The position numbers and the translations under genes were made by a program. Shown in pieces: positions 11,872 to 26,700 of a DNA stretch of 64,000 nt (positions are counted from its first letter, which is position 1; each line of letters starts with the position of its first letter). This stretch comes from Melieria omissa (lineage: Eukaryota > Arthropoda > Insecta > Diptera > Ulidiidae): positions 79,001 to 143,000 of the forward strand of contig CAXARI010000090.1 of assembly GCA_963971225.1 (NCBI GenBank). The letters run 5' to 3'. The notes under the pieces are model-generated. The model was not told where the DNA came from. It ran no database searches and worked only from the letters and a program-made list of their open reading frames with translations.

Positions 11872-14800
11872 TAAATAATAAGGCATAATATTATTAAAAT
11901 CCGTTAACGGGTCGAGATTTAACAGCCATAATTTCGATCATGCTGCCGGTGGGATATTTTTTTATTTACCAAATTATTGAAAGGTGGTCACTCTGGCTTA
12001 ATTTTGACGCCATTTTGATTAAAGTGATTGTGCGTACTTAGGTTCCACAAGCATTTGATTGGTTATATAGATCAGAGGTGCATTCTTTCAATCAGTCGTT
12101 GTTGTGACAGCAACGAAGCAACACGTGTGGGGGCTGCGCGGATTTTTGTTTTGTTTCCTCAAGAAATTCTATGTATGAAAAAAAATTAGATGCTTTTGTT
12201 GTTGTAGTTTTTGTTTTGGCGATTGGTTGGCCTTTCGGCAATGACAAATGGGAACATTATATTTTTTTCACTTATAATTTGAAGGGTCAAGCGAAATGCA
12301 CAATGCGCTTTCAACTAATTCAATTAATTAAATAATTTGTTTGCATTTTTTTGGGCAACTTTAAATGTATTGGTTTTTGCTTTTCCATAAGAAGACTTTG
12401 GGCACCCCTGATATAGATGTATCATGTGGTCGATATCACTTTTCCACAACGAAATTCTCCTGCATTATTTGAGATAGCGAGAAGATTGACCCCATTTATG
12501 AAAGCTGAAAACTCCAGCTAGGTTTTAAGGTTATTAGTTTTTCTATAAACCTAGAATCATCATATTTTACAAGCATTTTATCGATTTTGCAGTAGGCAGC
12601 CATTTAATGTCACTCTTGCGCATCGATCTGTTCATGATTGCCTAATAGTAATCAAATTATTGATTTAATTTGATAAAGCTGCAATCTCTAGCTACATTTT
12701 AAGGGGTTTTTTATTAACGTAACCCATACCGTTTGGAATCTATAAGCACTTTAGTGGTGAGTGTGTATTTTGTAATAGGCAGTTTTTCAATGTTATCCTT
12801 GCGCATCGATATGCTCATTATTCCTGAAGGATAATGAAAAGTTAGGGACCAATATAGAAAGCATAAGACTCTGGCTAAATTTTAAGGGGTCAATTATTAA
12901 TATGCACTTATGCATTTGGTGTTGACAAGCATTTTAGTGGTTGCACCCAAGTAGCAATTTTTTCAAAGTCACCGTTCCAAATCGATTTGCTTTCGAACCT
13001 TGGGGTATAGAAGGATGATTGATACCATTATAGAAAGCATACGAGTCTAGCTAAATAATAAGGCATAATATTATTAAAATCCGTTAACGGGTCGAGATTT
13101 AACAGCCATAATTTCGATCATGCTGCCGGTGGGATATTTTTTTATTTACCAAATTATTGAAAGGTGGTCACTCTGGCATAATTTTGACGCCATTTTGATT
13201 AAAGTGATTGTGCGTACTTAGGTTCCACAAGCATTTGATTGGTTATATAGATCAGAGGTGCATTCTTTCAATCAGTCGTTGTTGTGACAGCAACGAAGCA
13301 ACACGTGTGGGGGCTGCGCGGATTTTTGTTTTGTTTCCTCAAGAAATTCTATGTATGAAAAAAAATTAGATGCTTTTGTTGTTGTAGTTTTTGTTTTGGC
13401 GATTGGTTGGCCTTTCGGCAATGACAAATGGGAACATTATATTTTTTTCACTTATAATTTGAAGGGTCAAGCGAAATGCACAATGTGCTTTCAACTAATT
13501 CAATTAATTAAATAATTTGTTTGCATTTTTTTGGGCAACTTTAAATGTATTGGTTTTTGCTTTTCCATAAGAAGACTTTGGGCACCCCTGATATAGATGT
13601 ATCATGTGGTCGATATCACTTTTCCACAACGAAATTCTCCTGCATTATTTGAGATAGCGAGAAGATTGACCCCATTTATGAAAGCTGAAAACTCCAGCTA
13701 GGTTTTAAGGTTATTATTTTTTCTATAAACCTAGAATCATCATATTTTACAAGCATTTTATCGATTTTGCAGTAGGCAGCCATTTAATGTCACTCTTGCG
13801 CATCGATCTGTTCATGATTGCCTAATAGTAATCAAATTATTGATTTAATTTGATAAAGCTGCAATCTCTAGCTACATTTTAAGGGGTTTTTTATTAACGT
13901 AACCCATACCGTTTGGAATCTATAAGCACTTTAGTGGTGAGTGTGTATTTTGTAATAGGCAGTTTTTCAATGTTATCCTTGCGCATCGATATGCTCATTA
14001 TTCCTGAAGGATAATGAAAAGTTAGGGACCAATATAGAAAGCATAAGACTCTGGCTAAATTTTAAGGGGTCAATTATTAATATGCACTTATGCATTTGGT
14101 GTTGACAAGCATTTTAGTGGTTGCACCCAAGTAGCAATTTTTTCAAAGTCACCGTTCCAAATCGATTTGCTTTCGAACCTTGGGGTATAGAAGGATGATT
14201 GATACCATTATAGAAAGCATACGAGTCTAGCTAAATAATAAGGCATAATATTATTAAAATCCGTTAACGGGTCGAGATTTAACAGCCATAATTTCGATCA
14301 TGCTGCCGGTGGGATATTTTTTTATTTACCAAATTATTGAAAGGTGGTCACTCTGGCTTAATTTTGACGCCATTTTGATTAAAGTGATTGTGCGTACTTA
14401 GGTTCCACAAGCATTTGATTGGTTATATAGATCAGAGGTGCATTCTTTCAATCAGTCGTTGTTGTGACAGCAACGAAGCAACACGTGTGGGGGCTGCGCG
14501 GATTTTTGTTTTGTTTCCTCAAGAAATTCTATGTATGAAAAAAAATTAGATGCTTTTGTTGTTGTAGTTTTTGTTTTGGCGATTGGTTGGCCTTTCGGCA
14601 ATGACAAATGGGAACATTATATTTTTTTCACTTATAATTTGAAGGGTCAAGCGAAATGCACAATGTGCTTTCAACTAATTCAATTAATTAAATAATTTGT
14701 TTGCATTTTTTTGGGCAACTTTAAATGTATTGGTTTTTGCTTTTCCATAAGAAGACTTTGGGCACCCCTGATATAGATGTATCATGTGGTCGATATCACT

Positions 14801-17800
14801 TTTCCACAACGAAATTCTCCTGCATTATTTGAGATAGCGAGAAGATTGACCCCATTTATGAAAGCTGAAAACTCCAGCTAGGTTTTAAGGTTATTATTTT
14901 TTCTATAAACCTAGAATCATCATATTTTACAAGCATTTTATCGATTTTGCAGTAGGCAGCCATTTAATGTCACTCTTGCGCATCGATCTGTTCATGATTG
15001 CCTAATAGTAATCAAATTATTGATTTAATTTGATAAAGCTGCAATCTCTAGCTACATTTTAAGGGGTTTTTTATTAACGTAACCCATACCGTTTGGAATC
15101 TATAAGCACTTTAGTGGTGAGTGTGTATTTTGTAATAGGCAGTTTTTCAATGTTATCCTTGCGCATCGATATGCTCATTATTCCTGAAGGATAATGAAAA
15201 GTTAGGGACCAATATAGAAAGCATAAGACTCTGGCTAAATTTTAAGGGGTCAATTATTAATATGCACTTATGCATTTGGTGTTGACAAGCATTTTAGTGG
15301 TTGCACCCAAGTAGCAATTTTTTCAAAGTCACCGTTCCAAATCGATTTGCTTTCGAACCTTGGGGTATAGAAGGATGATTGATACCATTATAGAAAGCAT
15401 ACGAGTCTAGCTAAATAATAAGGCATAATATTATTAAAATCCGTTAACGGGTCGAGATTTAACAGCCATAATTTCGATCATGCTGCCGGTGGGATATTTT
15501 TTTATTTACCAAATTATTGAAAGGTGGTCACTCTGGCTTAATTTTGACGCCATTTTGATTAAAGTGATTGTGCGTACTTAGGTTCCACAAGCATTTGATT
15601 GGTTATATAGATCAGAGGTGCATTCTTTCAATCAGTCGTTGTTGTGACAGCAACGAAGCAACACGTGTGGGGGCTGCGCGGATTTTTGTTTTGTTTCCTC
15701 AAGAAATTCTATGTATGAAAAAAAATTAGATGCTTTTGTTGTTGTAGTTTTTGTTTTGGCGATTGGTTGGCCTTTCGGCAATGACAAATGGGAACATTAT
15801 ATTTTTTTCACTTATAATTTGAAGGGTCAAGCGAAATGCACAATGCGCTTTCAACTAATTCAATTAATTAAATAATTTGTTTGCATTTTTTTGGGCAACT
15901 TTAAATGTATTGGTTTTTGCTTTTCCATAAGAAGACTTTGGGCACCCCTGATATAGATGTATCATGTGGTCGATATCACTTTTCCACAACGAAATTCTCC
16001 TGCATTATTTGAGATAGCGAGAAGATTGACCCCATTTATGAAAGCTCAAAACTCCAGCTAGGTTTTAAGGTTATTATTTTTTCTATAAACCTAGAATCAT
16101 CATATTTTACAAGCATTTTATCGATTTTGCAGTAGGCAGCCATTTAATGTCACTCTTGCGCATCGATCTGTTCATGATTGCCTAATAGTAATCAAATTAT
16201 TGATTTAATTTGATAAAGCTGCAATCTCTAGCTACATTTTAAGGGGTTTTTTATTAACGTAACCCATACCGTTTGGAATCTATAAGCACTTTAGTGGTGA
16301 GTGTGTATTTTGTAATAGGCAGTTTTTCAATGTTATCCTTGCGCATCGATATGCTCATTATTCCTGAAGGATAATGAAAAGTTAGGGACCAATATAGAAA
16401 GCATAAGACTCTGGCTAAATTTTAAGGGGTCAATTATTAATATGCACTTATGCATTTGGTGTTGACAAGCATTTTAGTGGTTGCACCCAAGTAGCAATTT
16501 TTTCAAAGTCACCGTTCCAAATCGATTTGCTTTCGAACCTTGGGGTATAGAAGGATGATTGATACCATTATAGAAAGCATACGAGTCTAGCTAAATAATA
16601 AGGCATAATATTATTAAAATCCGTTAACGGGTCGAGATTTAACAGCCATAATTTCGATCATGCTGCCGGTGGGATATTTTTTTATTTACCAAATTATTGA
16701 AAGGTGGTCACTCTGGCATAATTTTGACGCCATTTTGATTAAAGTGATTGTGCGTACTTAGGTTCCACAAGCATTTGATTGGTTATATAGATCAGAGGTG
16801 CATTCTTTCAATCAGTCGTTGTTGTGACAGCAACGAAGCAACACGTGTGGGGGCTGCGCGGATTTTTGTTTTGTTTCCTCAAGAAATTCTATGTATGAAA
16901 AAAAATTAGATGCTTTTGTTGTTGTAGTTTTTGTTTTGGCGATTGGTTGGCCTTTCGGCAATGACAAATGGGAACATTATATTTTTTTCACTTATAATTT
17001 GAAGGGTCAAGCGAAATGCACAATGTGCTTTCAACTAATTCAATTAATTAAATAATTTGTTTGCATTTTTTTGGGCAACTTTAAATGTATTGGTTTTTGC
17101 TTTTCCATAAGAAGACTTTGGGCACCCCTGATATAGATGTATCATGTGGTCGATATCACTTTTCCACAACGAAATTCTCCTGCATTATTTGAGATAGCGA
17201 GAAGATTGACCCCATTTATGAAAGCTGAAAACTCCAGCTAGGTTTTAAGGTTATTATTTTTTCTATAAACCTAGAATCATCATATTTTACAAGCATTTTA
17301 TCGATTTTGCAGTAGGCAGCCATTTAATGTCACTCTTGCGCATCGATCTGTTCATGATTGCCTAATAGTAATCAAATTATTGATTTAATTTGATAAAGCT
17401 GCAATCTCTAGCTACATTTTAAGGGGTTTTTTATTAACGTAACCCATACCGTTTGGAATCTATAAGCACTTTAGTGGTGAGTGTGTATTTTGTAATAGGC
17501 AGTTTTTCAATGGTATCCTTGCGCATCGATATGCTCATTATTCCTGAAGGATAATGAAAAGTTAGGGACCAATATAGAAAGCATAAGACTCTGGCTAAAT
17601 TTTAAGGGGTCAATTATTAATATGCACTTATGCATTTGGTGTTGACAAGCATTTTAGTGGTTGCACCCAAGTAGCAATTTTTTCAAAGTCACCGTTCCAA
17701 ATCGATTTGCTTTCGAACCTTGGGGTATAGAAGGATGATTGATACCATTATAGAAAGCATACGAGTCTAGCTAAATAATAAGGCATAATATTATTAAAAT

Positions 17801-20800
17801 CCGTTAACGGGTCGAGATTTAACAGCCATAATTTCGATCATGCTGCCGGTGGGATATTTTTTTATTTACCAAATTATTGAAAGGTGGTCACTCTGGCTTA
17901 ATTTTGACGCCATTTTGATTAAAGTGATTGTGCGTACTTAGGTTCCACAAGCATTTGATTGGTTATATAGATCAGAGGTGCATTCTTTCAATCAGTCGTT
18001 GTTGTGACAGCAACGAAGCAACACGTGTGGGGGCTGCGCGGATTTTTGTTTTGTTTCCTCAAGAAATTCTATGTATGAAAAAAAATTAGATGCTTTTGTT
18101 GTTGTAGTTTTTGTTTTGGCGATTGGTTGGCCTTTCGGCAATGACAAATGGGAACATTATATTTTTTTCACTTATAATTTTAAGGGTCAAGCGAAATGCA
18201 CAATGTGCTTTCAACTAATTCAATTAATTAAATAATTTGTTTGCATTTTTTTGGGCAACTTTAAATGTATTGGTTTTTGCTTTTCCATAAGAAGACTTTG
18301 GGCACCCCTGATATAGATGTATCATGTGGTCGATATCACTTTTCCACAACGAAATTCTCCTGCATTATTTGAGATAGCGAGAAGATTGACCCCATTTATG
18401 AAAGCTCAAAACTCCAGCTAGGTTTTAAGGTTATTATTTTTTCTATAAACCTAGAATCATCATATTTTACAAGCATTTTATCGATTTTGCAGTAGGCAGC
18501 CATTTAATGTCACTCTTGCGCATCGATCTGTTCATGATTGCCTAATAGTAATCAAATTATTGATTTAATTTGATAAAGCTGCAATCTCTAGCTACATTTT
18601 AAGGGGTTTTTTATTAACGTAACCCATACCGTTTGGAATCTATAAGCACTTTAGTGGTGAGTGTGTATTTTGTAATAGGCAGTTTTTCAATGTTATCCTT
18701 GCGCATCGATATGCTCATTATTCCTGAAGGATAATGAAAAGTTAGGGACCAATATAGAAAGCATAAGACTCTGGCTAAATTTTAAGGGGTCAATTATTAA
18801 TATGCACTTATGCATTTGGTGTTGACAAGCATTTTAGTGGTTGCACCCAAGTAGCAATTTTTTCAAAGTCACCGTTCCAAATCGATTTGCTTTCGAACCT
18901 TGGGGTATAGAAGGATGATTGATACCATTATAGAAAGCATACGAGTCTAGCTAAATAATAAGGCATAATATTATTAAAATCCGTTAACGGGTCGAGATTT
19001 AACAGCCATAATTTCGATCATGCTGCCGGTGGGATATTTTTTTATTTACCAAATTATTGAAAGGTGGTCACTCTGGCTTAATTTTGACGCCATTTTGATT
19101 AAAGTGATTGTGCGTACTTAGGTTCCACAAGCATTTGATTGGTTATATAGATCAGAGGTGCATTCTTTCAATCAGTCGTTGTTGTGACAGCAACGAAGCA
19201 ACACGTGTGGGGGCTGCGCGGATTTTTGTTTTGTTTCCTCAAGAAATTCTATGTATGAAAAAAAATTAGATGCTTTTGTTGTTGTAGTTTTTGTTTTGGC
19301 GATTGGTTGGCCTTTCGGCAATGACAAATGGGAACATTATATTTTTTTCACTTATAATTTGAAGGGTCAAGCGAAATGCACAATGTGCTTTCAACTAATT
19401 CAATTAATTAAATAATTTGTTTGCATTTTTTTGGGCAACTTTAAATGTATTGGTTTTTGCTTTTCCATAAGAAGACTTTGGGCACCCCTGATATAGATGT
19501 ATCATGTGGTCGATATCACTTTTCCACAACGAAATTCTCCTGCATTATTTGAGATAGCGAGAAGATTGACCCCATTTATGAAAGCTGAAAACTCCAGCTA
19601 GGTTTTAAGGTTATTATTTTTTCTATAAACCTAGAATCATCATATTTTACAAGCATTTTATCGATTTTGCAGTAGGCAGCCATTTAATGTCACTCTTGCG
19701 CATCGATCTGTTCATGATTGCCTAATAGTAATCAAATTATTGATTTAATTTGATAAAGCTGCAATCTCTAGCTACATTTTAAGGGGTTTTTTATTAACGT
19801 AACCCATACCGTTTGGAATCTATAAGCACTTTAGTGGTGAGTGTGTATTTTGTAATAGGCAGTTTTTCAATGTTATCCTTGCGCATCGATATGCTCATTA
19901 TTCCTGAAGGATAATGAAAAGTTAGGGACCAATATAGAAAGCATAAGACTCTGGCTAAATTTTAAGGGGTCAATTATTAATATGCACTTATGCATTTGGT
20001 GTTGACAAGCATTTTAGTGGTTGCACCCAAGTAGCAATTTTTTCAAAGTCACCGTTCCAAATCGATTTGCTTTCGAACCTTGGGGTATAGAAGGATGATT
20101 GATACCATTATAGAAAGCATACGAGTCTAGCTAAATAATAAGGCATAATATTATTAAAATCCGTTAACGGGTCGAGATTTAACAGCCATAATTTCGATCA
20201 TGCTGCCGGTGGGATATTTTTTTATTTACCAAATTATTGAAAGGTGGTCACTCTGGCTTAATTTTGACGCCATTTTGATTAAAGTGATTGTGCGTACTTA
20301 GGTTCCACAAGCATTTGATTGGTTATATAGATCAGAGGTGCATTCTTTCAATCAGTCGTTGTTGTGACAGCAACGAAGCAACACGTGTGGGGGCTGCGCG
20401 GATTTTTGTTTTGTTTCCTCAAGAAATTCTATGTATGAAAAAAAATTAGATGCTTTTGTTGTTGTAGTTTTTGTTTTGGCGATTGGTTGGCCTTTCGGCA
20501 ATGACAAATGGGAACATTATATTTTGTTCACTTATAATTTGAAGGGTCAAGCGAAATGCACAATGCGCTTTCAACTAATTCAATTAATTAAATAATTTGT
20601 TTGCATTTTTTTGGGCAACTTTAAATGTATTGGTTTTTGCTTTTCCATAAGAAGACTTTGGGCACCCCTGATATAGATGTATCATGTGGTCGATATCACT
20701 TTTCCACAACGAAATTCTCCTGCATTATTTGAGATAGCGAGAAGATTGACCCCATTTATGAAAGCTGAAAACTCCAGCTAGGTTTTAAGGTTATTATTTT

Positions 20801-21311
20801 TTCTATAAACCTAGAATCATCATATTTTACAAGCATTTTATCGATTTTGCAGTAGGCAGCCATTTAATGTCACTCTTGCGCATCGATCTGTTCATGATTG
20901 CCTAATAGTAATCAAATTATTGATTTAATTTGATAAAGCTGCAATCTCTAGCTACATTTTAAGGGGTTTTTTATTAACGTAACCCATACCGTTTGGAATC
21001 TATAAGCACTTTAGTGGTGAGTGTGTATTTTGTAATAGGCAGTTTTTCAATGTTATCCTTGCGCATCGATATGCTCATTATTCCTGAAGGATAATGAAAA
21101 GTTAGGGACCAATATAGAAAGCAGAAGACTCTGGCTAAATTTTAAGGGGTCAATTATTAATATGCACTTATGCATTTGGTGTTGACAAGCATTTTAGTGG
21201 TTGCACCCAAGTAGCAATTTTTTCAAAGTCACCGTTCCAAATCGATTTGCTTTCGAACCTTGGGGTATAGAAGGATGATTGATACCATTATAGAAAGCAT
21301 ACGAGTCTAGC
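11872..21311 (+). repeat. Satellite units 11-18, all short form
   Basis: These are eight consecutive 1,180-bp monomers with low divergence. The biallelic sites are GGCATAATT/GGCTTAATT, ATGTGC/ATGCGC and GCTGAAAAC/GCTCAAAAC. ATGCGC marks units 11, 14 and 18. Private changes include TTATTAGTTTTT in unit 11, AATGGTATCC in unit 15 and ATATTTTGTTCAC in unit 18. A three- or four-monomer rhythm is hinted at but not established by eye. No gene is present. Confidence 0.85.
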
Positions 21312-23713
21312 TAAATAATAAGGCATAATATTATTAAAATCCGTTAACGGGTCGAGATTTAACAGCCATAATTTCGATCATGCTGCCGGTGGGATATTTT
21401 TTTATTTACAAAATTATTGAAAGGTGGTCTTAATTGCTGGCTTAATTTTGTCGCCATTTTGATTAAAGTGATTGTGCGTACTTAGGTTCCACAAGCATTT
21501 GATTGGTTATATAGATCAGAGGTGCATTCTTTCAATCAGTCGTTGTTGTGACAGCAACGAAGCAACACGTGTGGGGGCTGCGCGGATTTTTGTTTTGTTT
21601 CCTCAAGAAATTCTATGTATGAAAAAAAATTAGATGCTTTTGTTGTTGTAGTTTTTGTTTTGGCGATTGGTTGGCCTTTCGGCAATGACAAATGGGAACA
21701 TTATATTTTTTTCACTTATAATTTTAAGGGTCAAGCGAAATGCACAATGTGCTTTCAACTAATTCAATTAATTATTTAATTATTTATTATTATTTAATTT
21801 GTTTGCATTTTTTGGGCAACTTTAAATGTATTGGTTTTTGCTTTTCCATAAGAAGACTTTGGGCACCCCTGATATAGATGTATCATGTGGTCGATATCAC
21901 TTTTCCACAACGAAATTCTCCTGCATTATTTGAGATAGCGAGAAGATTGACCCCATTTATGAAAGCTGAAAACTCCAGCTAGGTTTTAAGGTTATTATTT
22001 TTTCTATAAACCTAGAATCATCATATTTTACAAGCATTTTATCGATTTTGCAGTAGGCAGCCATTTAATGTCACTCTTGCGCATCGATCTGTTCATGATT
22101 GCCTAATAGTAATCAAATTATTGATTTAATTTGATAAAGCTGCAATCTCTAGCTACATTTTAAGGGGTTTTTTATTAACGTAACCCATACCGTTTGGAAT
22201 CTATAAGCACTTTAGTGGTGAGTGTGTATTTTGTAATAGGCAGTTTTTCAATGTTATCCTTGCGCATCGATATGCTCATTATTCCTGAAGGATAATGAAA
22301 AGTTAGGGACCAATATAGAAAGCAGAAGACTCTGGCTAAATTTTAAGGGGTCAATTATTAATATGCACTTATGCATTTGGTGTTGACAAGCATTTTAGTG
22401 GTTGCACCCAAGTAGCAATTTTTTCAAAGTCACCGTTCCAAATCGATTTGCTTTCGAACCTTGGGGTATAGAAGGATGATTGATACCATTATAGAAAGCA
22501 TACGAGTCTAGCTAAATAATAAGGCATAATATTATTAAAATCCGTTAACGGGTCGAGATTTAACAGCCATAATTTCGATCATGCTGCCGGTGGGATATTT
22601 TTTTATTTACAAAATTATTGAAAGGTGGTCTTAATTGCTGGCTTAATTTTGTCGCCATTTTGATTAAAGTGATTGTGCGTACTTAGGTTCCACAAGCATT
22701 TGATTGGTTATATAGATCAGAGGTGCATTCTTTCAATCAGTCGTTGTTGTGACAGCAACGAAGCAACACGTGTGGGGGCTGCGCGGATTTTTGTTTTGTT
22801 TCCTCAAGAAATTCTATGTATGAAAAAAAATTAGATGCTTTTGTTGTTGTAGTTTTTGTTTTGGCGATTGGTTGGCCTTTCGGCAATGACAAATGGGAAC
22901 ATTATATTTTTTTCACTTATAATTTTAAGGGTCAAGCGAAATGCACAATGTGCTTTCAACTAATTCAATTAATTATTTAATTATTTATTATTATTTAATT
23001 TGTTTGCATTTTTTGGGCAACTTTAAATGTATTGGTTTTTGCTTTTCCATAAGAAGACTTTGGGCACCCCTGATATAGATGTATCATGTGGTCGATATCA
23101 CTTTTCCACAACGAAATTCTCCTGCATTATTTGAGATAGCGAGAAGATTGACCCCATTTATGAAAGCTCAAAACTCCAGCTAGGTTTTAAGGTTATTATT
23201 TTTTCTATAAACCTAGAATCATCATATTTTACAAGCATTTTATAGATTTTGCAGTAGGCAGCCATTTAATGTCACTCTTGCGCATCGATCTGTTCATGAT
23301 TGCCTAATAGTAATCAAACTATTGATTTAATTTGATAAAGCTGCAATCTCTAGCTACATTTTAAGGGGTTTTTTATTAACGTAACCCATACCGTTTGGAA
23401 TCTATAAGCACTTTAGTGGTGAGTGTGTATTTTGTAATAGGCAGTTTTTCAATGTTATCCTTGCGCATCGATATGCTCATTATTCCTGAAGGATAATGAA
23501 AAGTTAGGGACCAATATAGAAAGCATAAGACTCTGGCTAAATTTTAAGGGGTCAATTATTAATATGCACTTATGCATTTGGTGTTGACAAGCATTCTAGT
23601 GGTTGCACCCAAGTAGCAATTTTTTCAAAGTCACCGTTCCAAATCGATTTGCTTTCGAACCTTGGGGTATAGAAGGATGATTGATATCATTATAGAAAGC
23701 ATACGAGTCTAGC
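21312..23713 (+). repeat. Satellite units 19-20, 1,201-bp variants
   Basis: These adjacent monomers share a replacement near offset 119 (GGTCTTAATTGCTGGC instead of GGTCACTCTGGC, net +4), the nearby TTTTGTCGCC, the 18-bp AT insertion and one T fewer in the later T run, for 1,201 bp each. They differ at GCTGAAAAC/GCTCAAAAC and at CAGAAGACT/CATAAGACT. Unit 20 also has TATAGATTTT, CAAACTATTG and GCATTCTAGTGG as private changes. It ends in GATATCATT, an allele shared with units 25 and 30. Confidence 0.9.
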
Positions 23714-26700
23714 TAAATAATAAGGCATAATATTATTAAAATCCGTTAACGGGTCGAGATTTAACAGCCATAATTTCGATCATGCTGCCGGTGGGATATT
23801 TTTTTATTTACCAAATTATTGAAAGGTGGTCACTCTGGCATAATTTTGACGCCATTTTGATTAAAGTGATTGTGCGTACTTAGGTTCCACAAGCATTTGA
23901 TTGGTTATATAGATCAGAGGTGCATTCTTTCAATCAGTCGTTGTTGTGACAGCAACGAAGCAACACGTGTGGGGGCTGCGCGGATTTTTGTTTTGTTTCC
24001 TCAAGAAATTCTATGTATGAAAAAAAATTAGATGCTTTTGTTGTTGTAGTTTTTGTTTTGGCGATTGGTTGGCCTTTCGGCAATGACAAATGGGAACATT
24101 ATATTTTTTTCACTTATAATTTTAAGGGTCAAGCGAAATGCACAATGTGCTTTCAACTAATTCAATTAATTAAATAATTTGTTTGCATTTTTTTGGGCAA
24201 CTTTAAATGTATTGGTTTTTGCTTTTCCATAAGAAGACTTTGGGCACCCCTGATATAGATGTATCATGTGGTCGATATCACTTTTCCACAACGAAATTCT
24301 CCTGCATTATTTGAGATAGCGAGAAGATTGACCCCATTTATGAAAGCTCAAAACTCCAGCTAGGTTTAAAGGTTATTATTTTTTCTATAAACCTAGAATC
24401 ATCATATTTTACAAGCATTTTATCGATTTTGCAGTAGGCAGCCATTTAATGTCACTCTTGCGCATCGATCTGTTCATGATTGCCTAATAGTAATCAAATT
24501 ATTGATTTAATTTGATAAAGCTGCAATCTCTAGCTACATTTTAATGGGTTTTTTATTAACGTAACCCATACCGTTTGGAATCTATAAGCACTTTAGTGGT
24601 GAGTGTGTATTTTGTAATAGGCAGTTTTTCAATGTTATCCTTGCGCATCGATATGCTCATTATTCCTGAAGGATAATGAAAAGTTAGGGACCAATATAGA
24701 AAGCATAAGACTCTGGCTAAATTTTAAGGGGTCAATTATTAATATGCACTTATGCATTTGGTGTTGACAAGCATTTTAGTGGTTGCACCCAAGTAGCAAT
24801 TTTTTCAAAGTCACCGTTCCAAATCGATTTGCTTTCGAACCTTGGGGTATAGAAGGATGATTGATACCATTATAGAAAGCATACGAGTCTAGCTAAATAA
24901 TAAGGCATAATATTATTAAAATCCGTTAACGGGTCGAGATTTAACAGCCATAATTTCGATCATGCTGCCGGTGGGATATTTTTTTATTTACCAAATTATT
25001 GAAAGGTGGTCACTCTGGCTTAATTTTGACGCCATTTTGATTAAAGTGATTGTGCGTACTTAGGTTCCACAAGCATTTGATTGGTTATATAGATCAGAGG
25101 TGCATTCTTTCAATCAGTCGTTGTTGTGACAGCAACGAAGCAACACGTGTGGGGGCTGCGCGGATTTTTGTTTTGTTTCCTCAAGAAATTCTATGTATGA
25201 AAAAAAATTAGATGCTTTTGTTGTTGTAGTTTTTGTTTTGGCGATTGGTTGGCCTTTCGGCAATGACAAATGGGAACATTATATTTTTTTCACTTATAAT
25301 TTGAAGGGTCAAGCGAAATGCACAATGCGCTTTCAACTAATTCAATTAATTAAATAATTTGTTTGCATTTTTTTGGGCAACTTTAAATGTATTGGTTTTT
25401 GCTTTTCCATAAGAAGACTTTGGGCACCCCTGATATAGATGTATCATGTGGTCGATATCACTTTTCCACAACGAAATTCTCCTGCATTATTTGAGATAGC
25501 GAGAAGATTGACCGCATTTATGAAAGCTCAAAACTCCAGCTAGGTTTTAAGGTTATTATTTTTTCTATAAACCTAGAATCATCATATTTTACAAGCATTT
25601 TATCGATTTTGCAGTAGGCAGCCATTTAATGTCACTCTTGCGCATCGATCTGTTCATGATTGCCTAATAGTAATCAAATTATTGATTTAATTTGATAAAG
25701 CTGCAATCTCTAGCTACATTTTAAGGGGTTTTTTATTAACGTAACCCATACCGTTTGGAATCTATAAGCACTTTAGTGGTGAGTGTGTATTTTGTAATAG
25801 GCAGTTTTTCAATGTTATCCTTGCGCATCGATATGCTCATTATTCCTGAAGGATAATGAAAAGTTAGGGACCAATATAGAAAGCATAAGACTCTGGCTAA
25901 ATTTTAAGGGGTCAATTATTAATATGCACTTATGCATTTGGTGTTGACAAGCATTTTAGTGGTTGCACCCAAGTAGCAATTTTTTCAAAGTCACCGTTCC
26001 AAATCGATTTGCTTTCGAACCTTGGGGTATAGAAGGATGATTGATACCATTATAGAAAGCATACGAGTCTAGCTAAATAATAAGGCATAATATTATTAAA
26101 ATCCGTTAACGGGTCGAGATTTAACAGCTATAATTTCGATCATGCTGCCGGTGGGATATTTTTTTATTTACAAAATTATTGAAAGGTGGTCACTCTGGCT
26201 TAATTTTGACGCCATTTTGATTAAAGTGATTGTGCGTACTTAGGTTCCACAAGCATTTGATTGGTTATATAGATCAGAGGTGCATTCTTTCAATCAGTCG
26301 TTGTTGTGACAGCAACGAAGCAACACGTGTGGGGGCTGCGTGGATTTTTGTTTTGTTTCCTCAAGAAATTCTATGTATGAAAAAAAATTAGATGCTTTTG
26401 TTGTTGTAGTTTTTGTTTTGGCGATTGGTTGGCCTTTCGGCAATGACAAATGGGAACATTATATTTTTTTCACTTATAATTTGAAGGGTCAAGCGAAATG
26501 CAGAATGTGCTTTCAACTAATTCAATTAATTATTTAATTATTTATTATTATTTAATTTGTTTGCATTTTTTTGGGCAACTTTAAATGTATTGGTTTTTGC
26601 TTTTCCATAAGAAGACTTTGGGCACCCCTGATATAGATGTATCATGTGGTCGATATCACTTTTCCACAACGAAATTCTCCTGCATTATTTGAGATAGCGA

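Noticed and set aside
26340..26537. 65-codon open frame, repeated at 32258-32455 and 38176-38373
   Set aside because: All three begin at a GTG created by the CTGCGTGG allele of higher-order repeat A. They mark the 5,918-bp period, not a gene.
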